A stretch of DNA of 64,000 nucleotides from positions 9,944,231 through 10,008,230 of the forward strand of contig NC_089325.1 of the NCBI RefSeq assembly GCF_036669915.1, written 5' to 3'. This document shows positions 44,394 to 55,700 of this stretch, in pieces. The position numbers and the translations under genes are program-made. The notes under the pieces were generated by a model that was given only the letters and a program-made list of their open reading frames with translations, had not been told where the DNA came from and did no database searches. The stretch comes from Pocillopora verrucosa. Its lineage: Eukaryota > Cnidaria > Anthozoa > Scleractinia > Pocilloporidae. Positions within the stretch are counted from its first letter, which is position 1. Each line of letters starts with the position of its first letter.

Positions 44394-45806
44394 CTTTAAT
44401 TACATAGTGGAGACCAGTTCAAATGTAAAATTGGTTTCAGCGGACTGTCCAATGTCTTTAGTTAGTGAGAATATGCTAAGTCTTGTCACTCCAACTGGTG
44501 GCTGCTACAAAGGACGCTAAAGAATCCTTTACTTAGGTTTAGAAAATTTGATGTATTGCTAAAGAAGTCTTTTCCTAGAATTTTCTCTTAAATAAAGAGC
44601 TTTTTTATGAATAGATAAATGCGTCTGTTCTGTAATAGATCTCAGATGTCTTCAATAAATAAATAATGACCTGAATAAGAATAAAGGGGCAACTGTTTTA
44701 AATAGAAAGCATCATCTATGCGTGCGACCTCCTATAGATAATAACAGAGCACCAATCACAATGCTTGTATAATTTAGGTTATCATGTAAAAAAAAAAAAC
44801 TTCGTTCTGATCCCTTGTAACCCTATTCAAAAGCTAACATCCCAGTCTTATCAGCCAAGAGGTCTGTTCAACAAAGAGCCAAGGACGAACTGGGAATTTG
44901 CTGATGTAGATGACCCGACAGGACACTTCCAGGGAAATTGCCGACGCAGACCAATGATGATGATTGTTTTTCTACCTCATAAAGAGGCAGCGAAGCGCTT
45001 TGACCCATGATAATAAAGAAAGAGGGGCAAAAATAACGACACTGATTTCCCAATCGATATGTGAGAGGGCTTTGCGAATTTTACCCACATCAAAACATTA
45101 AAACAAGAGTAGTAAGAAAAAAACAAACAATAAAAACAAAGCAAATTAAAATTGTAACACGTCTTAGCAACAGATATCCAGACACCCTTCCTCCTTATCA
45201 TAAGGGCTATGTTATTTTTTTTTTCTGACACAGACCGGAGTTAAATATTTTTCTTTTTTCTGCATCATTTTTCGGAAAGTTATAGGTATTCAATGTTGCC
45301 TTTAAAGACGATTAAGCCCAACGTTTATCCATGTTAACAATAACAGCTGTGTTTAACTAAGAGGTTTAGCCTTAAAAATGAAATAATTGGGTTATTAACT
45401 ACTTTCAGATTCTGCCAACGTGGCTGACTTCCCTTCCGTGAAGTTTAAAATATTTTAGTGGCGTTTCTCATCAGTCCGATTCCTTGCTGCTATCAATTTT
45501 ATGCGTTCATTATTTTGCAAAAATGGATGACGCATAATCTGAAACATATCAGTCTACTTTCGTGAAATTGGTAATCGATATATAGTTAATTCATTTCTTG
45601 CCATTGATTGAGTTTACTTTATTCCCCTAAATTGAAGGATCGACGGAAAAATCGCACCTGTGACCAAATCAGGCAAAGACAGCTGCGTAAACAATCCCAC
45701 AATCCTATAGTTCCTCTAACATCGCTTCCCGACTGCCTTTTTCCTGAAGCGTTAATTTGCTTGAGCATCTCACCGCAATCGTATCACTTAGAGACGTCTC
45801 TACGCC
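44394..45806. other. Intergenic region between GPCR 3 and HYR gene copy 1
   Basis: 3' flank of GPCR 3, about 0.9 kb present only in unit 1 (about 44480-45385), then the 5' flank of the HYR gene, which is shared with unit 2 (55295-55700) and probably carries its promoter. No gene seen. Confidence 0.5.
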
Positions 45807-48238
45807 ATGATTTTCCAGTATTTCATTTTGAATGCTATTCTCGCTTCACTTACGATAGCATCAGTGGGTAAGAGATCTCCATCTCGTCATCTTGAATAAA
45901 GAAGATGGGAGAAGCGCATTACAACTTATTATACAAAAAGTTGTTTTTCAAGAATATTTATGTAGTTGTTGAACCTTATGAAGACGTTAATTTAAGACGT
46001 TTTGAGTTGTTCTAGAACTGTCGATGAGGGGCTAAAACTATCATATGAAATGCTGACTCCCACTCATCGCTAATTACAAACGTTATATTTTGTTCATATC
46101 ATCGTTTCAGACCATCAAGCGCCGGTTTTTACGTATTGCCCAAAGTGCATCACAATGAAAGAAATCACAGAGCACGAGATCCACGTTGACTGGTCTAGAC
46201 CTAAAGCAACTGACGATTCTGGTGAGGAGCCCGAAATAATATGCAGCAGGCCAAGTGGAGACTTATTCCCTGTTCCCAGTACAACTGAAGTTGTTTGTAC
46301 GGCGAGAGATTCCGCTGGTAATAGAGCCACTTGCAGCTTCAGGATCACTCTAAAACGTAAGCTGAAGCTCTTGCATTTTAATAAACAATTTCTCAAGATG
46401 ATCTTATCAAGTAAAAGAAAAGGTTAGAATTTGGAAGTAACAGTTGATTGCGTGCTTTCGTTGTCCAGGTGAATATATTCCCGATATGGCTGTTCTCGGT
46501 AACAATACCTGACAACGAGAAGCTTAGCTGAAGTCTAATGTAACCCTTGACTCTAATGATGGTTTCTGCTAACGATGTCATAACATCAATCACCGTTGCC
46601 AACAGCAGTCCTTTTTAGGTTTACTCGAACCCAGGCCATTAGAATTCATGATCAACAGATTCAGTAACTGAAATATATAAGAGAGAAAAAACCGCTTTTG
46701 TGCAGCATTATGCTGTCTGTTATCGAAGTATGAGTTATACCTTGACTAACCGAAAATCTAAAAAAATTCGACATCTTTACTATATTTTACATCTATCAAT
46801 TATCTCTGCAATTCGAAAATAGAAGGTAAAGAAAATATGAAATTTTCTACTTACTGGACAGGCAGGGCGGCATTTTAAAGGTCGGCGTCTTCTTTGCAAC
46901 AATGATTTTAAAGTTTTTCTATCTTTTTTTTGTCAACAGGAAAGGAGTGCCCCATTTTCGATCCTCCTCAAAACGGGGCTCTGGCGTGCAACAAGATTGG
47001 TGTAGAATATTTTTGCGCTGCGATGTGTCAAAATGACTTCGACTTCACTTTCAACCCCCCCGTACTGTACTTCTGTTCAAGTGGCCAATGGAATTTTTTT
47101 GGAATCCCCGGCTTACCGTACAACACACAACTTCCATGGCCTAATTGTTCAAGTAAGTTTGTTGCCAAAGGACTGACCTGACGTTTCCGGGGTATTTAAA
47201 AACCCTTTAAATTGATAAACGTGGAAGTACGAACAAGTAAAGGTTATCAGCTGAGAAGGGGGAGATTCATATCATAAAGAGCTGTACGCGGGTACGAAAC
47301 CAAAAAAGTGCAAAATCTTTGATAGTGTCAAGAAGCCCAGAGAATGAGTAATATTTTTGCAAAAAAAGAGGGTATTGCAATTACTAATTCAAGTCATATA
47401 TTCACAACAAAACCCCCTGTCTATATTTCCGCTGTAAATATGAAATATCTTAGGGACAAATTTTACTCAAGGGATATAAAAAACGAGTCGAATATGAATC
47501 ATGTTCTATAAAGTAGACGTTAAAGTCTTGGATCCTAGACTGGAGAAACTGCTACACATTTTGGTTGTGCACCCGTCCTCCAAGAATCGGCTGTAAACAA
47601 CACTAAGGCTCACTTGTTTGATGTATCAACAATTTTCAGGGATTGTCAATTCATTAAGAAACACTGAAAAAACATATTCATATCTCAAAAAAAGTATTCC
47701 ACATTGTTTGATTGCCAATTTTCCCTTGTTCATTCTCACAAAAGTTAATAAACCATAACGACATGCAAAGAATTTTCTTAATCATTGCTATGTTTACAAA
47801 CAGTATTAAAATACCATGACTGTTGAAGCACCTCTCCTAAATAAGTCAAAGCAGTTTCTATCAGATGCCTGATGACAAAAAGCATACACAAAATATATGT
47901 ATTGCTTTGTTTGCTTCTCTACAAAATAACAAGGTATCCCTTCATTCTGAAAGTTAATATACTACCAATGTTTTCGGAAATGATAATAGCTACAGAGTCA
48001 ATTTCACTTCAATTTCTTTCCTCCTTGTTTATTTGCAGGGACAGCAAATCCATCCATATTGAAGTTATATAATCTCCCTGGTTATTTCTTTGATGGTGAC
48101 ATCAACGATCCCAATGTCCTGCAAAGCGTTAAAGTAAATTTCATGACTTTGGCAACCTCACACTTCATCCCTCCGTTTTTTTGTAAAGAGAAACCGGACG
48201 AGTGCAACGTTAAAACAGTTGAGGTGTATCATAAATAG
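45807..48238 (+). CDS. Secreted HYR plus sushi-like protein, copy 1 (239 aa)
   Basis: Exons: 45807-45867, 46111-46356, 46940-47152, 48039-48238 (TAG); GT-AG, phase 1 throughout. Exon 1 is a signal peptide (MIFQYFILNAILASLTIASV). Exon 2 is a single HYR domain (APVFTYCPKC at its start, TTEVVCTARDSAGNRATCSF at its end; phase 1-1 exon as usual for shuffled modules). Exon 3 is a Cys-rich sushi-like module (CPIFDPPQNGALACN ... FCSSGQWNF ... PWPNCS). Exon 4 encodes LYNLPGYFFDGDINDPNVLQ to CNVKTVEVYHK. The module order recalls parts of SVEP1-type extracellular proteins, but this one is short. No membrane segment; expected to be secreted. AATAAA at 48397. Conserved pieces at about 48425-48494 and 48655-48758 may be extra 3' exons. 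Confidence 0.8.
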
Positions 48239-49633
48239 GGCCGCTCAAAGTAAGAAAAATAACATGCACATATATGTTACAACCCCTTTAAGGAGAAGTA
48301 TGTAGTAATCTGAATGGTTACGTTACGCTAAATATGTTCCGTGATAAAAAGTGAGGGAAGGAGTGGCCTTAGAGTGTGCAGTTGTAAACTAAAGAAAATA
48401 AAAACATTAAACTGTCTTGTTGTTGACTGTTTTGAACGACTGTTAGATTTAAACTATAACAGTTACCTTATTCGTTTTTCGATTTCTATGCGAGGTAAGT
48501 GATGTCAAACAATTGTTAGCCAAACATTTCAGCTCAAAATTCCGCGACGAAAGAGATTTAAGATGAAATGACGGATAAATTGGAAAAAGACGTTTGGGAG
48601 AACTAACCAAAATAAAATTGAAAATAATCTCTGATTTTACTTTCTATTTACAGGCTCACAAGAAAACTTGGGTAATTTCAAGAACACGACCTCATGTTCA
48701 TGTTCAATAAAGATAAAACTTATGTCAAATGGAGAATCTGTACTTTATTTACATATATGATATCAGTCGTCCAGTCTAAAAGAGAGCGGATTGATGACGA
48801 GAGTGACTAAGTCGCTATGGGTTTTAGCATTTCTTTTGATTGGTTAAGAATGACGCAAGTTTCCTGGACTAATTACAGAGGGAAGTTGAGCAGAAGCAAT
48901 GTTATCGTGAATTACTATCGACGTTCACTATAAATTACTCTGTCGTTATTAACCCCTGAGTGACCAAGACAGAATTCTCCTTTCAAAATTGAGGAAATAA
49001 TGATTAAGCAGACGAGTCATGCATGAGAAGAGGAATAAATATCAATTAGGGAATCACTCCTTGATCCAATATTAAAGTTTTCGAACTAACAATGAAAGAA
49101 TTGTATGAAAAACAGCAAGGAGAATTACTAATTAGATCTTGGGAGTAAATGGGTCCACCAAATTTTCCTTACAGTTAGAATAACTGAAGTCACAAAGGAC
49201 GGAAATATTGAAATTCCTTGAAAAAAGGTCGTTACATGAGAAATCTTTTTTCAAAATGAAGAATCATACATATGAAATGTAAATAATATTATCATCAGAT
49301 GGTTTAGTCAAACACAAGCGATCGGCTGAGAAAATAACGTCAAAGCCGAGAAGTTAATTTGATTTATGAATCAATCATTAGTACTTATAAACAGGGCTGC
49401 AAAAATTTGGGATTGAATGCTCCAAAAAAAATTTCACAGACTTACGTACAAATTTTGAACATTAAACTTATCTATCAAACTATCAGCCTGTGCCAAAAGG
49501 GTAAATAGTCCTCTCATACAAAAACCATCGTAACATCTAAAGGGATTTCTGACCAAACGATATGGGCCTGAAAATATTTTTCGCGGCATATTTGTAGCCT
49601 CAAAATTTACTTCTGGGCGATTTATTATCTTAA
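48239..49633. other. 3' flank of HYR copy 1; possible extra exons
   Basis: A stretch ending RFSISMRG before a GTAAGT donor (about 48494) and a stretch SQENLGNFKNTTSCSCS up to a TGA at about 48758 join in phase and are kept in unit 2. No clear acceptor links them to exon 4, so they may be exons of a longer isoform. AATAAA near 48706. The rest shows no gene. Confidence 0.3.
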
Positions 49634-51644
49634 GGCGGGGGTAAACCTGAAAAAATGCCCATTTTTCACTCATTTTTCACAGCTAGGACTTAATTCAAAA
49701 CTTAGGCAAACTATATATCCCTGGAAAGCTTATGACTTGAAGATCATGAAAAAAAATATTTCAGACTCAACATGTCAATTGTAATAGGATACCACTCATT
49801 TAATTGAGCCACCTGCTGGGTTCTACCAGGGGTTACTTCAGAAAAGATAACTCCTTCTGGAATTAATGAAAAATAACGTTTTTAGTATCAATTCAAAGAA
49901 GACATGTTGCTTATTGTTATAAGCAGAGGGATTTCTAATATGTTGAAAACATTTTAAATGATGATCAATTAAATTTGACATGGAAAATCAGAGGGGTGTT
50001 TCACTTCATAACTTTAAGTACATACATCATATGGAAAATTGCTCTGCTTATAACACAAAACTTATCAAAAGGAACAAATGCTGAAAATTTCAGATCAATT
50101 GGATAAATTGTTGTCAAGATATCCTTTCTGGAAGACAAAATTATTGCGTAATGAGAAAATGGCCTTTAAACTTACAGATAGCAATCAAACTTAATTTTTT
50201 ACAATATGTAACCACTATAGTGGCCCAAGTGTCCATATTTTGTCCACAGGAGTATCTAAAAGTAATTTAAAAACATCCTGGTTCATAAGTAACTCCTTCA
50301 GCTTCTCGAAGGGCTTCCTCTCGACGAGTCCTCAGAAGTCGCTCCCCTTTACGCCGTCTCTTTTCCTTCTGCATAACCTGCAAATCGGACTTAGCCTATC
50401 TTTTACTGTCTTTTGCATGTGTTGCCACTCTTGTACAAACACCACCAGGGATACAAAGCCTCTCCATGATTTTTAGCCTACTAAAAGACTCGGCGGTTAA
50501 TGTCATATGATTTCCCTAACTGGGTCACACCACTGGATGGTGGAAGTGGACTGGATTCCTCACAGGAACTACACTGAAGGGAAAACTGTAACCCCCACTC
50601 TTGCACTTTTATCTTCCTCAAGAGTTAAGGTGCCTAAAGACAAATCAAGTGAAAATTGTTAGATAAATCGGGCAATTTTGTTATAAGCAAAGTAAAGACC
50701 TCAAGTCAGAAATACACATTCTGTGATTTTTCCCCATAATTTTTTGTTTACAGTGTATATGCACAATACCTAAAAATCTTTCTCTTACCCAATCCAAGAT
50801 TTAATAGATAAATCAGTGTATTTAGCAGGGAAAAACTGGAACTATGGGTCGATATGATATGGGAAATAAGTCATAATCGAGAACAGAGAAAGACAGAGAT
50901 TTAAAAAAATTTCTCACCTTTCTCACACACGTGTGCCTTTGAGACGGCCGTGGATAAATTTTTCTCATTTATTAATCTAAATCCCTCGCTTTCCTCGGTA
51001 TTGAAGGTATACTCTTCATCAGAGCTGTCTAAAAGAAGCGGCATATTTCATTTTCTTTCTGGAGGAACCAACGGTTTCTTTAGAGTCCGAGTCAGAGAGC
51101 TGATTTTCATCCAGCGAAGTGCTCGGAGTTGAGGCGGCGATTTCGTCAACATCGGGAGCTGTTTCTTCAGACTCTTGTTTTGTTTTCGCCTTCCAGAAAA
51201 ACTTCTCTTTCTTTTCTTCCTGTAGACAGATCTACTTTTCTTTCCGACCATTTTCGATATAACTTTTCCTTTGATTGCTCCGAGTACATCGAGTGTCACA
51301 TTCGACAAAAACTGCCTCTAAATCTATCCCATAATGGGTTTGACCCTAGAAAACCCTTCAGATAAGACTACATAAAGTATCTCTCGTTAAATCCTGCCCG
51401 TTTGGGAGCTTGGTTGCCAGAATAACACATCATAAACAACTGAAAAATCAAAAAATGCTCTTCTCGTTGCCATGGTAACCACACCATTAACCAGAGCGGG
51501 AATTTTGAAATCGCTCAAAAAGGCAAAAATAGTGAAAATAAATAGAAAATTATTTTTCCACAGCGAAGTTGAATACCCAAAGCTGCAAATTCCGAGGAAA
51601 ACAAAAAACTCAGTTTTTGAGCAAATTTCAGGTTTACCCCCGCC
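49634..51644 (-). mobile_element. Kolobok-like TTAA DNA transposon, internally deleted
   Basis: The 2011-bp insertion has perfect 19-bp terminal inverted repeats (GGCGGGGGTAAACCTGAAA) and a TTAA duplication (49630-49633, 51645-51648). Unit 2 keeps the empty site with one TTAA at about 59412. Minus-strand remnants: an Arg/Lys-rich N terminus (MVGKKSRSVYRKKRKRSFSG) within 51048-51308, and a C terminus with KRRRKGERLLRTRREEA ending EGVTYEPGCF at 50267-50500. From memory these resemble both ends of the Mutator-like/Kolobok transposases common in cnidarians. The catalytic middle is missing, so it is non-autonomous. Confidence 0.8.
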
Positions 51645-51649
51645 TTAAC

Positions 51650-51990
51650 TTGGCTGAAACAATGTGTTGATGAGGAGTTACTCATATGTAGGAACCGTTG
51701 AAAACGTTTTAATGATTTAAACATCAGTCAAATATCAGTCAAATCCTCCTCTCGCACGTGCATGACTTACAGGAATTTTACTTAGCTTTAGATTGGAATA
51801 CGTGATTCGTGCGTTGGCTAAAACAATGTGTTGATGAGGAGTTACTCACATGACGGAACCGTTGAAAAAGTTTTAATGATTTAAACATCAGTCAAATATC
51901 AGTCAAATCCTCCTCTCGCACATGCATGACTTACAGGAATTTTACTTAGCTTTAGATTGGAAATACGTGATTTGTGCGTTGTTCTTTTTA
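51650..51990. repeat. Two-copy tandem repeat of about 165 bp
   Basis: Two head-to-tail copies begin TTGGCTGAAACAATGTGTTG and TTGGCTAAAACAATGTGTTG. The same pair is present in unit 2 (59415-59750), so it predates the unit duplication. Confidence 0.8.
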
Positions 51991-53262
51991 AGAAAATATG
52001 ATGCCACGAAAAAAGGGAAATAGTTGTTTAGTTTTCCGGGACTTTTGTTCTTTTCCAAATGCAAGTTGAAAATTATTCGTTAGGAAATAAAGTTCAATCA
52101 TCCGACGAAGAACTGTTTGTAATATTGCACCTTTGACAAAGACAGTTGCAAAAAGTCTGATTTCTCGGTCTCTTGTAAGAACTTTCCACAGCTAACAAAC
52201 TGCAACTCCTATTGGTCAAATCTTTTAGAAGAGTTACATCTCCATTAAGATGATTCCACGATTCATCATTTCGCCATTCTTCTTGCCAACGTTGTTATGG
52301 CGGCAGTACAAGGTAAGCAAGCTTTCAGCAAAAATTACACAGTTCATGAGGTCTCAAGTGTCTATGACACAACATTTTTTAGCGTCTTCTTGTTGATAGC
52401 TGTATTCAGAATTTAAAATAATCGACCTTAGCGCTAAGTGACTTTTCCTTGACCATTTTTTACGCATTGAAAGTATCCCATTCAACGTGCGGCTCAAACG
52501 ATCAAGCATGTTACACAGCTGTGACGGCAGAAAACTGTGAAGACATGTCGGCAACTATGGTAGTAAAGGAAAAATAAAGAGGAGAGGACGAACGTATTGC
52601 GTGGCAGGAGCGCCAAATGATGTAAGCTACAGGAATAATACATATACACTGGGGTTATTCTATACACTACTTTCCAAAGGATGTAGCTATACGGCCAAAA
52701 TGGACGCATTTCGATCGTCGACATCGGGGACATTTTACTCTTCAAAGTCCGCGTCGGCCTTATACTCCATCTCGGCTTCGAAAATGGCTGTTACAAAGGG
52801 TAACCAACCCTAGATAATAATACCGAAAAAAACTGGAGAAGTGTAAGAACGTATCTTAATAAACACTCTGATATATCGCATAACATTTACGTCGCATCGT
52901 AATTCCTTCCATATTCCTGTCCTTTATTGCATTCCACTGTACTGCTACCGTAACTCGCTACAGCTGGAGAAAGGCTCCAAATCTTTACTAAGAATTGCAA
53001 ATAATATAACTTAAGTCTAAAACGGTTTTCAGCCGGGGAAAGTTTCCAAGTCTTCACTAAAAATTACACATAATATAACTAAAAGTCCACAACGTTTTAT
53101 GCTCACTCGAGCTCTTGATCAATGACTGATCTTGAGCCCAAAAATTCTCACCCTAACAAGCTTTTTTAAAAAAATATTAAGCAGTTTTTTCAATCAACTT
53201 TAAAACAGCAATCTAGTGCTGATTGTTTCTTTTAACCAAACACGACAGATTGTGTGCATTAC
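51991..53262. other. Unit 1 spacer without supported gene
   Basis: Mostly shared with unit 2 (to about 60660). Small frames near 52500-52810 on both strands are not convincing. The part from about 52915 is missing in unit 2. Confidence 0.4.
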
Positions 53263-54660
53263 TTAGATCTTTGTTTCGTCAACATTCTCTACACGAATGT
53301 GATCTACATTGATCACTTGAGCTGATTGTTCCCTCAGAAATTCAGCAGCTTTTGCCTCCAAACATGCGCGATAGCCTTCTCTATGATAAGCAGCAAACAT
53401 TACTGGCGTGTAGAATTGATTCGAAGTAGAATGCTGCGGAAATGCTCCACAAATCCCCACTGAAAAACCCCAAACCTACAAGCGTCACCATGACAACACT
53501 CGCAGCAACAGAACGTCAGCCTGTCGACCTCCTTGGCATGAAGCTCTGGTCCAGTTCCCCGATGCCCCTCATCAAGATTCTCCTTCCAAGCCTCCTTCCA
53601 CGTCATAGATTGCGTCATCTTAATTCCCTTATTGGGGTGTCTAGGAGCAATGAAAAGCACCTCTGCCTCACCGACCATGTGGTCGCCGTCTCCTTCTGGA
53701 TCTCTGTCAAAGTATTGGACTTTGAACCTTGGGATAATAAAATCTTTCCTTTAAATATTAATAGACTGTCTGACTTTTAAGACGAGCAAGCTTCTTTCCA
53801 GATTTAACTGTAGGTTTTACGAATTGCCTAGAGTGTTTCTTTAATCGTGCAAACTTAAGAGTGCGTTTCGATTGTGGGATGTTGGACAAAACTTAACAAA
53901 GGTGCGGAGGAACAATTTGAAAAAGTGTCAGGTGGGGGGGACTTATCATAAACTAAGCCAAACGCATATCTTAGGAGCCAATTGGAACTCAAACGTACAA
54001 ACTGTTTGAAGCGCGGAAAGAGGCAAGGGACCTAGTAGGTCGCCATTGTTTTTAGTTTTGCATCTGAATGACCGGAGGAATGGCGCGCACATTCCTCGCC
54101 AAGAGCAGAGGGGTAGTAAAACACCAGTCCCAGTCACTGTTAAGTCTCAATGAAAAAAACCGCTTGACTACATTTTTCGGATTGGTCCAAAAACTTTGTT
54201 CAGCTAATACTAAGTATTTCCAACTAAATTGAAATGAGACGTTTGTGCGCAGCACCTTAAATGAAAGCGGTTAAACAACACTTCATATTAGTGAGTTTTC
54301 GTGCAACATACAAGTTAGCTGAACCTTAAAAACTAAGTCACAAACCTGTAACTCCTAGGTTGGTTTCCGGGACTTCTCTCCACAAAGTTTATTCGAATGT
54401 CTTCATTGATGTCTCGACCATCCATTCCTGTAAATGAACATCTCAGTTTTTTCCTGGCCATTTCGAGCGCGTTCATCAAGGTGTTACAAAACGCTTGTTC
54501 TGAAGCCGCACATCCACCATAAACAGAGATGATCCTTTTCAGTCTGAGTCTCAGAAGAGGCAAGATTCCAAGGTTTTCAACATGACCACCATCATTTAGA
54601 CGCAACACAGGAGGGGGACTGGGCCCAAGGTTTAGTATCCCGAGTGTTTACCGAACATAA
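53263..54660 (-). pseudogene. Patatin-like acyl hydrolase, 3' fragment 1
   Basis: Two minus-strand exons: 54660-54346 and 53748-53263 (TAA), joined in phase 2 across a GT-AG intron. The first has LRLNDGGHVENLGILPLLRL, the DGG block that supplies the catalytic Asp of patatin-type lipid acyl hydrolases; the second has IIPRFKVQYFDRDPEGDGDH, a Cys cluster (FCCCECCHGD) and SNQFYTPVMFAAYHREGY near the end. The nucleophile-elbow half (GxSxG) is absent: the block ends at a duplication junction near 54940. A frame break occurs after the Cys cluster and a stop precedes the DGG block, so this copy is a broken 3' fragment. Family assignment rests on the DGG motif. Confidence 0.6.
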
Positions 54661-54942
54661 CTGATGTAAGGTATGTGGACAGCAAAACATCTGACGAAAA
54701 AAAAACAGCACTGATCACAAAACGACTTTCCTCTCCATAAAAAATTTTGAAAATTTTCATCGAAACTTTTCTAGAAATCAGATGCGACAAATCTTTCACC
54801 TGTGGTGTGTATGGCTTTTAGTGTAAAAGGCTAGCCAGTATTAGCTGTTCAACTTATTGGTTAGGGTCAAAGCGCACTAAAAGCAAGTGTATACGTGCGT
54901 GCCTTTCGGTCATCACTGCGCCAGCAGTGTTCGTTCCCTCCT

Positions 54943-54976
54943 TTTGAACCTTGGGATAATAAAATCTTTCCTTTTT
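54943..54976 (-). repeat. Short copied piece of the patatin-like exon at the unit 1/unit 2 junction
   Basis: The string TTGAACCTTGGGATAATAAA plus ATCTTTCC matches 53719-53748, the start of the patatin-like second exon, and sits between the end of unit 1 and the GPCR fragment. It looks like templated filler DNA. Confidence 0.65.
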
Positions 54977-55007
54977 TTCTCCGTTCCGCTCTTCGCATTC
55001 TGGGACT

Positions 55008-55206
55008 GTTTTACTATGCAGGTTTTGACGTAATTCTGATCATCACGAAGCGAAATCGTGAGATTTTCAAGATGTTAATAACTCTGATAGTTGCATTTTA
55101 TGCCTGTTCCTTGCCGATAATCTATATAGTTTTCAACAGGAGTTTTCGCAGTTGTGTTAAGGAAGTTTTGTCGAAGCGCTATTGTTGTCAACTTGTGTCT
55201 GCTTGA
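55008..55206 (+). pseudogene. GPCR 3 fragment with two internal deletions
   Basis: It starts within TM5 sequence, then jumps to KRNREIFKMLITLIVAFYAC, then from CSLP directly to IIYIVFNRSFRSCVKEV and the stop. Compared with 43434-44393 it lacks the third intracellular loop and the segment from TM6 end to TM7. The second deletion is bounded by CCGAT in both parents. It cannot encode a receptor. Confidence 0.85.
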
Positions 55207-55700
55207 CTTAAATTACAAAGTGGAGACCAGTTTAAATGTAAAATTGGTTTCAGCGGACTGTCAAATTTCTTTAGTTAGTGAGAATACACTAAGTCTAAGT
55301 TGGGTTATTAACTACTTTCAGATTCTGCCAACGCGACTGGCTTCCTGTCCGTGAAGTTTAAAATATTTTAATAGCGTTTCTAATCAGTCCGATTCCTTGC
55401 TGCTATCAATTTTATGCGTTCATTATTTTGCATAATCTGAAAAGTCTCAGTTTACTCTCGTGAAATTGGTAATCGATAGTTAATTTGTTTCTTGCCATTG
55501 ATTGAGTTTACTTTATTCCCCTAAATTGAAGGGTCGACGGAAAAATCGCACCTGTGACCAAATCAGGCAAAGACAGCTGCGTAAACAATCCCATAATCCC
55601 ATAGTTCCTTTAACATCGCTACACGACTGTCTTTTTCCTGAAGCGTTAATTTCCTTGAGCATCTCACCGCAATCGTATCACTTAGAGACGTCTCTACGCC

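Larger units (their letters stand above)
45389..54940. repeat. HYR tandem array, unit 1
   Basis: Colinear at high identity with about 55295-62070, apart from the 2 kb transposon at 49634 and a deletion in unit 2 of sequence corresponding to about 52915-53432. Contains HYR gene copy 1 and patatin-like fragment 1. Confidence 0.85.

Noticed and set aside
46115-46396. Antisense frame over the HYR exon, repeated in units 2 and 3
   Set aside because: It is a shadow of the conserved HYR exon; its recurrence follows from the duplication.
49434-49673. Minus-strand frame near the Kolobok-like element, also in unit 2
   Set aside because: It crosses the insertion site with different ends in the two units and shows no domain or splice context.
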